Positions 29,787 through 40,540 of a stretch of 51,225 nucleotides of DNA are shown in pieces (the first letter of the stretch is position 1; every line of letters starts with the position of its first letter). Both the position numbers and the translations under genes were made by a program. The DNA comes from Isochrysis galbana (lineage: Eukaryota > Haptophyta > Isochrysidales > Isochrysidaceae). Below the pieces are notes generated by a model. That model was not told the origin of the DNA. It searched no databases and saw only the letters and a list, made by a program, of their open reading frames with translations. The stretch spans positions 2,074,009-2,125,233 of the forward strand of contig CM030932.1 in NCBI GenBank assembly GCA_018136815.1, written 5' to 3'.

Positions 29787-32700
29787 CTACTCAAAGTCCA
29801 TCTCACTGTGCAAGCCAAGAGCCCATCGCAGGATGTGATCAGCGGCGCGACGGTCGAGTCCCTCATTGTACTCGCCACAACGCGGTAGGTGAATGCAGCC
29901 TGGGCAACCGCCCGCGGCGCTACACCTACACGCACTGAGCCGGCGAAGCGCAGCCGCGAGGAGCTCTCCGAGCCGAGGTAGCAGCTGCTCGATGATCCCC
30001 GCACCGCCTGCTCGACGCTCAAAGAGTATGAGTCGGTCCGCATGTTCGTCGCCACGACGACGCGTGCATTGGCAGGCTAGGTCGGATCGATCGCACGCCA
30101 CCACAAGCGGAGTGAGCGCAATGAGGAGATGCTCGACCGCGTGCAGCCCGCCTCGCGCAAAGCCAGCGCCGTGCGCGGCGAGCAGCCGTCGAAAGTGCGA
30201 CGGAGGTTCGAGCCACAGCCCGACCGTCTCAAACTCCTCTGGTGGAAGCGGCTGCTCAATCTCACCCAACTCAATCAGCCGCCCAGTGGCGCGCGCCTTC
30301 TTGCGGTAGCCATAGACGCTCTTGCTCGCGCGCATCGGCCCCCAGAAGGCGAGCACGCCCGGCCCACAGCCCGTGGGTGCAATACCGGCACCCCGCCGGT
30401 CTAGGATTGCCAACCTGACGTGATCCCTGGGCTCGGTGAAGTAGGAGACGTCCTCACGATGCACGCACACCACGCTCTCGTCAGCGTCGAACACGTCCAC
30501 CACGTAGGTCTCACCGGCGTGCATGTACACTGCGTCTGCATACAGCCGGAGCTTGGCCACCGACAATTCCATCGTCTCAAGTTCTCGCACGCTCATGCCT
30601 GCCGCGGAACTGACTGCTTCGGTGGCAAGAATACGCACACGTCTTTGATCGATGGCACGAAGTGAAATTCCACGAGCCTCGGCTAGTCCTCGCTCAGTCG
30701 CTTCGAGCCGCTCGCCGACCATGCGCAGCTCAAGCGCAGCCAACGCTTGCTGAGCAGCGCCACTCCATACGTCCCAATCACAGAGTTCCGGCTCTGGCTC
30801 AAGGAAGGTCGGCGTGATGGTAGGCTCTGCGCGATCGGCATCGCTGCTCTGGACACCGCGGCTCTCGCTCTTCTCCATCGCCTTGGGCATCGGTGAGGGC
30901 GGCTCTGGCGTGAAGGACACAGGTGACGCCGATATCGGATCAGAACAGGACGTGGATTTGGCGGCGAGTGGCGAGACTTGCAACACCTGGACCGTTCTCC
31001 TCTCGATGCTTGACAGGACGGCCTCGTGCGAGACGGACGGTACCTTTAGCAGACTCGTCACCTGCGGCTGCGACGGCTCGAGTTTGACGGCGGCCGGGGC
31101 AATGGGCAAGGGAAAGGTTGGAGGTGCGCAAGGCCGCTCTATCGGCTGCGAAGCCCTCGGAGCCCGGAACGCAGGCGGAGGCGGCGGTGGCAGACGGAGT
31201 GGAGCTTCCCTTGCAGCTGCGAGCAGATGCCGGCGCAGCAAGGCTTTATTAAATGGGTTGACTGCCGCCGCCTCCACATTGCGCGATAGCAGCTCCTGAG
31301 GGCGTGAGGCGAAGTGCTGCTCGAGCGGGTTGTCCTGTGCGATGAGGAGCGTAAGCGCGTGACGCCCCGCATTCCGGCCGGCACGCCCAGACTGTTGCCA
31401 GAGCGAGGCGATCGTAGGCGGGAGCCCGAGATGGAGCGTGGCGTCGATGGATCCAATGTCAACGCCCAGCTCGAGCGCCGAGGTGGAGACGATCGCAAGA
31501 AGTGAGCCACCAAAAAGCTGAGCCTCAACAGCGCGGCGCCGCTCCGCTGAGTAGCCGGCTCGGTAAACATCGACCTGGCATGGCGGCAAGGCGCGATCAG
31601 AAGAGGCCTCACGGGGGGTGGGAGTGGGCAGCTGGCCGGGACAGGGCGAGCAAGTGTACGGTCAAGCGGGGGCAAAGCTCGAAGCCGCACAAATTCCAAT
31701 AGCTCTTCCTTACTTTGGAGCGCAGCTCGTCCGGCAGCAGGTCGCGAGTCGATGCCAAGAGGTTCTCTGCGACGGCGCGCGTCAGCACGAATGCGATCGT
31801 GCGGATTCCGTGCCTGATGAGAGCGGTGAGAATTCGCGACGCCTCGGCCAATGAGGAGACGCGCCGCTTTGCCGCCCCGGGGGCCATCCGTTCGTGCCAT
31901 TCGACAACCGAGCCTTGAGGCAGCTCGGCTGGCTGCCAAATAGCGATTGTCCTTGGCGCAGCGGGGCCGCCGTCATCGACGACGCAGGCGATCGATTCGG
32001 CCGGTATACCCGTGAGTGTGGAGGCGTGCTCCAGGGGATTGGCAATGGTGGCGGAGCACAGAACGAAGCGCGGCGATGCGCCGTACCGGGCGCAGATGCG
32101 GCGTAGCCGGCGAAGGACGAGCGCCACGTGCGAGCCAAAGATGCCGTGGTACGAGTGCGCTTCATCCACGACCACCAGCTGCAGGTTACGCAACACGGTC
32201 GACCATTCGTTATGCTGTGGTAGAATGCTGGAATGTAGCATATCGGGGTTCGTGGCAAAGACATGCGCGCGCGCGCGCAGCTGCGGCCGGTCGATTGCAG
32301 CTGTGTCGCCATCAAAGGTCGTACCCTGCAAGCCACAAGAGGAAGAACGCATGAGATGATGTTTAGTGTATTTTGCAGAAGGTCGTGGCCCATACTACAG
32401 AGGATGGTGAGGCGAGTGCTCGCACACGAGACGACAGGCTGGGATTGAGATGCCCTGCATACGCCAGCAGGGAGTTAAGACTAGAAACCGACTACCCAAG
32501 ATGAAACGGTGCGCCTCTGGCTGGCTGCGACGTGAGAGGTGTCGCACTCACCAAGAAGTGTGCACATCCTGCTGCTTCGGCGAGGGCGTTAAGACTGGCG
32601 AGCTGGTCCTGGGCGAGGGCCTTGGTAGGGAAGAGGAAAAAGGCGCGCGCATGCGCGTCATCGATGACTGCCTGTACCGCCGGGGCCGCGTACGACAGCG

Positions 32701-33505
32701 TCTTGCCACTCGAGGTCGAAGTGGCCAGCATCACGTTCTGCCCAGTAGCATATGCACGCAATGCATTGTCCTGGTGAGAGTACAGCTGCTCGATCCCTTT
32801 GGCTGTGAGCGCGGTGCGCATCGGCGCGCTCAGCACCGTCTGAGACAGCGGCACTCTGCGGGCCAGCTTGGCCGGCCGTACAGAGCGCAGGACGAGCTGA
32901 CTCTTGTACCCGGGCTGCGAGCGTAGCCAATCGCAAAAGTTGGAGGTTTCAACGGCTTTGTCGATTGGCCACGGCTCGAGCAGGGGGCCTAGGTCGCCCT
33001 CATCTACGCCACTTCCGCTGACGGCTGAGGTCCCGGCAGCATCGACGATGGCTGATGGCTGACTCATGCCGGCGCCCTCCCCGCTTAGCGATGGCGGCTG
33101 CGAGCTCGCGTTCTGCTCTGCGTACCGACGCGCTGCCGCTCGGAACTCGATTGCTGCCTTCGCGACGAGCTGAGGCACGTTCTTGCGTCTGGCTTTGGCG
33201 AAAACATTCTTGCGGCGGCGCTTGGACACGTTGGCCAGCTCCTCCTCCTCCCCCAGCCGCACGCACAGCTCGCCGCCCTCACCACGAGAGAGAGAGAGGA
33301 GAGAGGGTGGAGAGAGCGAGAGAATGAGCGAGAGCGTCTGCTCATCGATCCTGAGCCCCCTGGCGATGCCGCGATCGAGCGAGGGTTTGAGCGAGGCGAG
33401 GGGGATCGGAGAGGCCTCTCGCTCACTCAGCAGCGCACACACGCCCACCACGCCCACGAACAGCCGCTCCGCCTCCCCGAGCCACGACTCCCACGCGCGG
33501 CCCAT
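29787..33505 (-). CDS. Hrq1/MrfA-type superfamily 2 DNA helicase (three exons)
   Basis: Exons are 33505-32552, 32325-31714 and 31574-29787; both introns are GT-AG, phase 0; product about 1117 aa. Exon 1 carries motif I STSSGKT and Ia FLFPTKALAQDQ. Exon 2 carries VFATNPDMLH, motif II VVVDEAHSY and motif III SATIANP. Exon 3 starts VDVYRAGYSAERRR and has TSALELGVDIG and motif VI QQSGRAGRNAGR. The C-terminal domain has YVVDVFDADESVVCVHREDV and a Cys cluster CRCSAAGGCPGCIHLPRC, the DUF1998/MZB zinc-binding region of the Hrq1 family. These are 3'-5' helicases for interstrand-crosslink repair, akin to RecQ4. About 150 low-complexity residues are inserted between motif VI and the C-terminal domain. 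Start chosen at MGRAWESWLGEAERLFV; an upstream in-frame Met is in a repeat. Confidence 0.93.
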
Positions 33506-33611
33506 CGCACCGCCGCCAAAGGCGTGCGCGGGAAAACAAAAGGCAGGGCGGGAACGAGCGAACTGTGAACTCTCCCCGGCTGCAAAGACTTGTACTCGTA
33601 GATAATAATAA

Positions 33612-33675
33612 TTAATATTGAGCATTGGTGCCACTACTCTCACTAGCCTTGCACCAACACGCCAAGCCATGACGT
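33612..33675. repeat. Dispersed repeat shared with 48930-48990
   Basis: TTGAGCATTGGTGCCACTAC followed by TCTCACTAGCCTTGCACCAA and CACGCCAAGCCATGAC is nearly identical to 48930-48990. It lies directly upstream of the helicase ATG. In both copies the last ATG opens a short frame (MTYSASTQSL here; MTAPSPKAQT there). Confidence 0.75.
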
Positions 33676-35025
33676 ACTCCGCGTCTACCCAATCCCTGAC
33701 GCGTGCCCAACTCCTGGCGCTGCAGTCCTTCGGCCCCTTTGAGGTTGCTGGGAGAGCTCTAGCATGAGTGATGCCGCAGAGTCAAAGGTCTAAGGTCAAA
33801 GCAGGTCAGAGGGCCAGACTACCACTGCCGTGGCTTTGGCCGCAGGAGCGGCGCCCCGCGCGCGCGCCGGGCACGCTGGACCAGATACGGGGACGGCGGC
33901 GAGCGCGCTCGACGGAGCCTCAGAGGTCCTTCGTGGACTAGGAGACTAGGCGGCGGAGGGGCAGGAGAGGGGCGGGCAGCGCGGCGCGCTCGTCGCGGGA
34001 GGGTGGGCCCGTATGGCCCGTATCATACACCGACGGTAGGCGCGCGCCACCGTCGGTACCCGCGCCCACTGGGGGTCTGGGTGGTATGTGTTGATTGCCC
34101 TGCTCATGCCAGAAGACAGAGCATGGGGTTGATCGACAGGCCCTTCGGAGGGGAATTGGTGCCTGAGAGGGGGGGCGCGAGGCGGCCCCACTGGCAGATC
34201 CGATTCCGTGGGAGAGGGGGGGGGGAGGGGCGGTGGCTGGCGGACCCCCCTTTTTTGCCACAGTGTCTGCTGACGGGCTTCAGCCCGTCATCGTCTCCGA
34301 AGTCGTCTCCTCAGCCGCGCCTGCCGCCGGCTTGCCACCCTCCTCATTGCCCTCAGGCCCTCTGGGCCATCCAAATTCGTCATTGGACGAACCTGCTGTA
34401 ATCTTAAGCTCACTCATTTTATTAGAGGTATAGGAGGTTTGAGTTTCACCTTATAGCCGCCGCCGATACGACTTCGTTGTTCGTTGCGCGCGCAGCGGCC
34501 GCCGCACCTTACATGCGGCCACACGGCACACGGTGGGCTCTTCATTCAAGCTCAATGGTCAATGGCCTGGATGTTGGATATTGGGCTACACACACACATG
34601 TGACATGTGGTGGTATAGCGTATGAGCTGGAGCCATTCAACTTTTATGGGGTTGTGGCTGAGAATTGGACTCTTTGGTGCGGGAAGGACGCCATGCTGTA
34701 TGTTGTATGTTGTCAGGGATTGTGGATTGTGGATTGAGATATTCAGATTGAGCTAGTACTAATGTTACATGTTACGGTTACGGTTACGGCGTGCCCGAAT
34801 GGGCCGTCAGGTCAGGCGGCTTGCCTTCATTTGGTCTCCTTTCCCTCCGGTTTCTTCCAGTCTCACCCTACCATGAGCCCCCCCGCGAGCACCCCCTATG
34901 GAGAGGCCCACGTACGCGACGATAACGGCGGGCATGAGGGCGCGCCCCGAGAGGGCCTCCTTCGACAAGGATTCATTGTGGCAGGCGGCTTGCCTTCATT
35001 TGGTCTCCGATAGCATGATTAATAC
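33676..35025. other. Repeat-derived intergenic region
   Basis: 34060-34260 is a piece of family R. GACGGGCTTCAGCCCGTC (34272-34289) is a perfect small hairpin. 34315-34382 is the inverted relative of 40995-41062. Two direct copies of CAGGCGGCTTGCCTTCATTT plus GGTCTCC lie at about 34814 and 34982, about 170 bp apart. A TGTTACGGTTACGGTTACGG microrepeat lies near 34767. No gene supported. Confidence 0.6.
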
Positions 35026-35430
35026 ATTACTAGAAGATTTTTTTTGTGCCGGGAGCGTATTTGGAAACGAGGGGTACCAAACGAAGGCATACGACCTCTG
35101 GCGGGAATCAAATCCCAAATGCATGCAGTTGAGCAACGTCCCCACAACCAAGGCGCCGCATCCCTAGCTCACGAGCTCACGAGCGGCCAGGTGGCGGTGC
35201 GCGGCGGGATGCGGTCCCAGGACTCGCGGAAGCGGAAGCCGACGGCGGCCACCTCGGCCGCGAGCAGCTGGGCGGAGGCGTTGTGCTACCTCCGCCTCCT
35301 TCAGCAGGGGCGCCCCGCCGACGACGACATGCGTGACGAGGAGGCAGCTGGAAGTGCGCGCGTTTTCTTTTTATCGAGGGGAGCTTGGCCCGATGTCCTA
35401 GGGCCGAGCTTTTTTGTATTTGTTGACGCG
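35026..35430. repeat. Dispersed repeats shared with 37.7 kb and 21.7 kb
   Basis: 35026-35100 (TACTAGAAGATTTTTTTTG, CCGGGAGCGTATTTGGAAAC, GAGGGGTACCAAACGAAGGC) matches 37694-37770. 35327-35422 matches 21720-21856. Between them a plus frame MRSQDSRKRKPTAATSAASS continues WAEALCYLRLLQQGRPADDD and on through the repeat; it could be an element-encoded or captured peptide. Confidence 0.7.
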
Positions 35431-35499
35431 GCCGTTGGGCACGAGCCGCTCGTAGCTCTCATAGCCGACCCAAGGGACGACGGTCGCGCCTCTCTCTCT

Positions 35500-36010
35500 C
35501 CGCGCGCCCGCCCCCCAAAATATCTGACGAGCAAGCGGGGACGTCTCGTCCGCTCCCCTACCCCCTCACGCGGAAATGTGTCAGATTTCAAATGGGAGTG
35601 TCACCCCTCTCCTCCCAATCTGACAACCCTACGCGTGAGGGAGGAGGGGGGGAACCAAACAACTTTCTGGGGACGCTGCACCACTCGGCGGGGAGGGCTG
35701 CACGAGCGAGCCGACTCCGCCAGAAAGTTGTTTGGTTTCCCCCCTCCCCCCTCACGCGGAAGGTTGTCAGATTAGTGCGGTTTGGGGATGGGAGTGCGCG
35801 GTTTCCACTGGGAGAAATCTGACACCTTTCCGCGTGGAGGGGTAGGGGTACGCGGAAGGTTGTCAGATTAGTGCGCGGTTTAAGGGGAGAATGCGCGGTT
35901 TCCTAGTAGGTGAAATCTGACACCTTTCCGCGTGAAGGATGAGGGGGGAAAATCAACAACTTTCTGGGGACGCTGCACCGCTTGACGGGGAAGGCTGCAC
36001 GAGCGAGCTG
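35500..36010. repeat. Nested inverted-repeat cluster (CACGCGGAA...TGTCAGATT)
   Basis: CCTCACGCGGAA with TGTCAGATT occurs at least five times in alternating orientation (near 35568, 35613, 35752, 35822, 35850 and 35922). The pairs enclose inner inverted blocks such as AACAACTTTCTGGGGACGCT at 35660 and 35957 against AGAAAGTTGTTTGG at 35723. It looks like several foldback elements inserted into or recombined with each other. Confidence 0.65.
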
Positions 36011-36437
36011 CACGAGGGGGGTACTCGGTGATCTCATCCTCCATTCCCAGCTTTTCCTTGTTCTGCTTGTAGATCATGTGATGCTGAAGGTCGCGCTCCT
36101 TGGTCACCTCCGTCAGCATGCGCGCCAAAAAGTCGTTGTGGCCCTTGATCGCCTCGAGCTCCGCCGCCATCGCCTCCGCCTCGGTCAACTCCGTGTCGGC
36201 GTCGCCCGTCGGGCTCTTCATCATCTTGGCCATCTTGATCGCCCGCTGAACCCGGCCTTCTTGTTCAGCTCGGCGAGCGCAGACGTCGTCCGAGACGACC
36301 TCCCACGGACAGAATGTCCGCTTCACGCCTCCCTTCGTCACGTAGCCGCCACGCGCCTCCGACAGGTACTTGCGAAGCTCGGTGCGACGACGGTCGACCT
36401 CCTCCTCGGTCATCATGGATCCGTTCTTCGCTGCCAT
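35880..36437 (-). CDS. Coiled-coil protein of unknown function
   Basis: From ATG 36437 the minus frame reads MAAKNGSMMTEEEVDRRRTE, LRKYLSEARGGYVTKGGVKR, FCPWEVVSDDVCARRAEQEG and a long Glu/Ala/Lys-rich helix (TELTEAEAMAAELEAIKGHN; LTEVTKERDLQHHMIYKQNK). The frame is open upstream to 36806, but CTTTTACAG|GAG there looks like a splice acceptor. The last 40 residues come from the inverted-repeat cluster. I recognise no family. Its position among repeats suggests an element-encoded (gag-like) protein or a host gene whose 3' end was replaced. Confidence 0.4.
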   Translation of the reverse strand: MAAKNGSMMTEEEVDRRRTELRKYLSEARGGYVTKGGVKRTFCPWEVVSDDVCARRAEQEGRVQRAIKMAKMMKSPTGDADTELTEAEAMAAELEAIKGHNDFLARMLTEVTKERDLQHHMIYKQNKEKLGMEDEITEYPPRAARSCSLPRQAVQRPQKVVDFPPSSFTRKGVRFHLLGNRAFSP

Positions 36438-36829
36438 CGCTCGATGCTCAGTCCGCGGCCTTTCCCCCTTCCCCTCCGTGACTTCTCTCTTCGACTCCAA
36501 TAATAGGGTTGTTGGAGATCGCGCTTCACTGAATCTCGCGTGTTCGCGTGTCTTCGGAATCATTCCCTCCCTTTCGCTGTTGTTGTAGATTGTTCCTCTT
36601 TCTTCGTTGATCGCCGTTGTTTGCAGGAGATAGATGAGACGCGTGTCGTCTGCGGTTGCACCCACCGCAACACCCGAGCAAAACTCCTGTAAAAGGGAGA
36701 AATGGATGGGACGATGCGTACAAATAGGTTGCCGCGTCAAGCTTCCGAATTTGTGCTCAAAGGGCCCACGGGTGCTCTCGTCTTCTATTTTCAGCGTCGC
36801 CTTCAATGTTTGGTTTCTCGGTCATCTTG

Positions 36830-37150
36830 GGTTTCTCTCGCCTCGTTGTTCTAATTTCGGATTTCTTCTATTTCGGTTGATTTGTTCTCGGATTTCGTCT
36901 GTTTCGGTTGTTTTGTTCTCCTTCCATGCCGCTCGTCGGGACGACTCGAATTTAGTCGGGGAGTGTCGTATTCCATACGATGACAGACTTTTACTTCTAA
37001 CCGGTGGGTTATTTTAATTAAGCCTCAAGGTCTCGTCGGCGACATTCTACCCCTTCTCTTACTTTCTTTCGATGTCATCAAACGTTCGGTGACAATCTTC
37101 TGTCTTCTCCTCGTGCATCGGTGACAGTCTTCTGTCTTCTCCTCGTGCAT
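36830..37150. repeat. Short tandem repeats
   Basis: Near 36840-36920 an imperfect unit TTGTTCTCGGATTTCGTCTG (with a TTTCGGTTG tail) is repeated about twice. Near 37086-37150 a 32-bp unit, CGGTGACAGTCTTCTGTCTT plus CTCCTCGTGCAT, is repeated twice. Confidence 0.7.
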
Positions 37151-37690
37151 CGATGGTAGTTCCCCAGCGAGGTCTGCCCTCGTTGTTCCGACCTCTTTGT
37201 CGCACGTCTGTGTGCCGATGAGCTGCCTTGGTGCCGACGCTTGACAGTCCGTCTTGAGTGTGGTTAGTTTTCGCCCTGTTTGGGTTAGTTCGTGTGTGAC
37301 TGCGTGACGTGGAGTCTTTTAAGAGTCCCTGTGTTGTAGTCTCTCGTGTCTACCTTGGACCTAAGAAGCTCTCATTCTCATTCTCTCTCTTCCTCTAGCT
37401 CGCTAGCTAGCCTCAGCCTTACCCTCCAACGCCGCGCGTTGCGAGCCTCCGAACCTCCGTCTCTCCCTTCGACCCTAGCACTCGATGGTAGACACAGTCA
37501 GACCCGACTTCTACTATGACCTCTCAGACATATTCCCGCAAGCAACAACCAACGACTCTTTCACGGCCGCGTCAGCTGCCGGCTCGATCGAACGGCCCTC
37601 TGCCTACGAGCCAGTAGTCATCGCGTGTTCGACACAGGCGCCCTTCCATTTGTAGACATGGTTGAGCACTGTGAGGTGGGTGTCTGCCTT
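36964..37690 (+). mobile_element. LTR-retroelement 5' fragment with protease-like motif
   Basis: AGTCGGGGAG|TGTCGTATTCC at 36954-36974 resembles the 11.4-kb LTR-like start. About 520 bp further an ATG at 37484 begins MVDTVRPDFYYDLSDIFPQA, which reads like the start of a polyprotein and stops at 37654. A +1 frame over its end gives RVFDTGALPFVDMVEH, with the DTGA signature of retroviral-type aspartic proteases. If both are real the ORF is frameshifted. Truncated at 37690 by another repeat. Confidence 0.4.
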
Positions 37691-37693
37691 TAC

Positions 37694-38095
37694 TCAAATA
37701 CTAGAAGATTTTTTTGTACCGGGAGCGTATTTGGAAACGAGGGGTACCAAACGAAGGCATACGACCTCGGGCGGGAATCACATTCCAGGAGCACTCCGGA
37801 GTCGAGGGGGCGGAGGGAGAGGTGGGGTCGACAAAGAGGGAGAGCAGGGGCGCAGGGACAGGGCGCAGGGGCAGGAGGGGTACCTGTGACGCGGCCGAGA
37901 CTGGGGCCGCCCCCGCGCCTTCACCCTCCCTCGCCCTCCCACCCCTAGGATTGGGACTCCCTCGTGGTGGCCCCGCATCGCGTATTTGGAAACGAGGGGT
38001 ACCAAATGAAGGCAAACGACCTTCAAAGGTTGTCAGGTTTTGGAGACCTTGGACTAATATCAGGACCTGATATCAGCGTAATATCAGGTAGGCAC
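37694..38095. repeat. Dispersed repeat and hAT-MITE relic
   Basis: 37694-37770 matches 35026-35100, and GGAAACGAGGGGTACCAAAT recurs at 37987. At 38054-38090 ATATCAGGACCTGATATCAG and AATATCAGGTAGG are the subterminal motif of the MITE at 1907-2771, without TIR or TSD. Confidence 0.65.
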
Positions 38096-38585
38096 TAATA
38101 GTGCACTAAGTTTGTAATGTATGATGTACTATATCCGATATCCATAGTTTTACTATACTATACACTATACGCTATATACTAAGGCAGACTACAAACTACA
38201 AACTACTCTCGTCCTCAGGCTCATCGACGACCATCTCCAACTCCCAAGGCAGCACATGAGACTCCCAGTCTTGCAGCAAGTCATCTAGCAACAAATTTGT
38301 GTGGCATCTCACAAGCCCCAAACACCGTACTACTATTATGATTTCATGCTTTCCTTTCCCCTCTTATCTATCTAGGGTCTCCGGGGAGGCACAGGGTTTT
38401 TTTGTACGTGCCTTTTGACCGCGCGGCGTCCCTCTCCCCTCTCTCCCCCCTCGCCCCTTCCTCGCTCGCTTCCTCTCCCCGCCCTTCACCTCTCCTCCCT
38501 CCTGTCTCTCTCTTCTCTCTCTCCCTCTGTAATCTCGCATCCCCCCCGTCCCCCCCCACCACTCACCCCTCTCCCCGTCCTCGCG
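38096..38585. promoter_or_regulatory. Upstream region of the snRNP gene
   Basis: AT-rich to about 38360, then C/T-rich from 38430 to the ATG at 38586, the same coding-strand pyrimidine leader seen at other genes here. No separate gene. Confidence 0.45.
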
Positions 38586-39311
38586 ATGCTCGCGTCGGGC
38601 GGCGCCAACGCGCCTAAGGAGACCCTCTACGTCAACAACCTGAACGAGCGGGTGGGGCAGGCGGAGATGCGCAAGTCTTTGTACGCGGTCTTCACCCAGT
38701 TCGGACCTATCCTCGACATCATCTCAATGAAGAGCTTCAAGATGAGAGGGCAGGCCTTTGTCGTCTTCCGCGACATCGCCTCCGCCACCTCCGCAGTCAA
38801 GCAGATGCAGGGATTCTCCTTCTACGGTAAGCCAATGCGGCTGGACTATGCAAAGACCAAGTCGGATGCTCTCGCCAAGCTTGATGGATCGTACCAGGCC
38901 AAGGACAAGGCCGAGCGTGCCGCGAAGAGGAAGGCGGAGAAGGAAGCGAGAAAGGCAGGGCTCGTGCCTAAGAAGCCGGCAAACGGCGAGCGAGCGGCGG
39001 GGGCAGGGGCAGGGGCTGTCGAGACAGCAACAGCGGTGGCCGTCACGACGGCACCTGTCGCGCCCGCCGCCAACCTTCCCAACCAGATACTCTTCGTCGA
39101 GGAGCTGCCTGACCAGGTCAACGAGCTGATGCTCTCAATGCTCTTCCAGCAGTTCCCAGGCTTCAAGGAGGTACGGCTGGTGCCCGGCAAGTCGGGCCTC
39201 GCCTTCGTCGAGTTCGAAAGCGAGTTGCAGGCGGGCGTCGCTATGAACGGACTGCAGGGCTTCAAAATCACCCCCACCAACCTCATGAAGATCACGTATG
39301 CCAAGCGATGA
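38586..39311 (+). CDS. U1A/U2B''-type snRNP protein (SNF family)
   Basis: A single-exon 241-aa frame starts MLASGGANAPKETLYVNNLN. RRM1 (about residues 13-92) has RNP2 LYVNNL and RNP1 RGQAFVVF; RRM2 (about 163-240) has ILFVEELP and GLAFVEF. The linker is Lys/Ala-rich. Order, spacing and the ending LMKITYAKR match the SNF/U1A/U2B'' family, which binds U1 and/or U2 snRNA stem-loops in the spliceosome. Sequence alone does not tell whether it serves U1, U2 or both. The ATG follows the CT-rich leader directly; the open frame upstream is simple sequence. Confidence 0.95.
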   Translation: MLASGGANAPKETLYVNNLNERVGQAEMRKSLYAVFTQFGPILDIISMKSFKMRGQAFVVFRDIASATSAVKQMQGFSFYGKPMRLDYAKTKSDALAKLDGSYQAKDKAERAAKRKAEKEARKAGLVPKKPANGERAAGAGAGAVETATAVAVTTAPVAPAANLPNQILFVEELPDQVNELMLSMLFQQFPGFKEVRLVPGKSGLAFVEFESELQAGVAMNGLQGFKITPTNLMKITYAKR

Positions 39312-39734
39312 CGGGCTGGCCGGAGCCAGCCATTGTATGTTTGTGAGCGTGCCTCCACGGAGATTGTGCAGGCCCCGGCTGCACCGTTCAGCCAGCCTCG
39401 AGCAATGCTGGGCGAGTCGGCCATGCACCATCTGGATAAGCGCCATGGCTAATGCGGGGCGTCGCTCGCACGTGTGCTGCGGCTGGGTGCCGCATGCGGT
39501 ACGTCAGCTGCTAGCGCGTTGCTACCTTTTCCCTCCTTATCGCGATGTCTGAAAGTGTCGTGCGTGAGGCGCCGTGCGGTCATTCGTGTTTTTGTCTCCG
39601 CCTCGGATATATCCTTGTGTGAGAGCAAGAAACAAGAAAAGCAATGGAAGTAATTTCGACAGCGCACCAAGTGTGAGTGAGGGTGTGATGTCGCATCCGC
39701 GAATTGACACCTATGGTCGTACTGCCCACTTCAA
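39312..39734. other. 3' flank of the snRNP gene
   Basis: No coding or repeat feature recognised. Confidence 0.4.
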
Positions 39735-40230
39735 CTTCCAACTTCTCACTAATCTTATGATTGGTCGCCATGGAGGGGGGCCTCGCGCCCCCCCCACTCT
39801 CTCGACTCCCCTCATGGGGGGCGAGAACCATCCACCCCCCTGCGCTGCCTCTTGGCATGTAAAGGGGACTGATTTAGACTGCGCACAGATCGCACGCCCT
39901 GGCCCACGTTGGCCTGCTTCTCGCTCTGACCAACCCCTCCTTCCCCCTTGGGCCCCCCTGATCAGGAGCCCCCAGCCAGCTCCAGTCGACCGGCAGGGGC
40001 TCGAGCGCCAGCGAGGGAGAGGCAGGAGGGGCCAGGGCCATGCCCCAGCCTCACCTGCCCCCTGAGCTGTGCTCCCAGGCCCCTGCAGGCCTCCCGGGGA
40101 CCGGAAGAGGGGCCGCAGGCGCGCGCCATGGGCCAGAGCCGCAGGGAAGAGAGGAGGAAGAGGGAAGAGGGAGGGGAGGGGGGAGTGGCAGCTCTCCCCT
40201 CCGGCGTTTACGTGTCTTCTCGCCCCGTTT
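39735..40230 (-). repeat. Dispersed repeat family R, inverted copy
   Basis: GGGGGGCCTCGCGCCCCCCC at about 39775 corresponds to the right end of family R. CTGCAGGCCTCCCGGGGACC and GCAGGCGCGCGCCATGGGCC near 40085-40135 correspond, reversed, to the ATG/CCTGCGG block of the 41.35- and 49.45-kb copies. Confidence 0.6.
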
Positions 40231-40540
40231 GGGTAAGAGAAGACGGGGGCACTAGAACCAGGAGGGAACGGCCGCGGCTCGCCGCGGCCACTCGCCCCGG
40301 CGAGACCGAGATTAGTGCTTCTGGGCTCCCATTCACGAGTGCCCCCCCCCCCCCCCCTGCGTTGTTTTTACCCGAAAGGGGTTTTCCCCCAGCGTGAACT
40401 CGAGGAGAGGACGTGCTGGGGTGCGCGGGGGCGGTGCGTGCACTGGGGGGAGGACAAATATCGAGGGGAGGGGGCGGTGCCCCCTCCCCCCGGTAGCACT
40501 CGGACACCTGGCTCGTCACGCATGGCGGGATTCCGGGACG

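Noticed and set aside
34760..34790. GGTTACGGTTACGG as possible telomere-like repeat
   Set aside because: Only about three imperfect units, not a canonical TTAGGG or TTTAGGG array.
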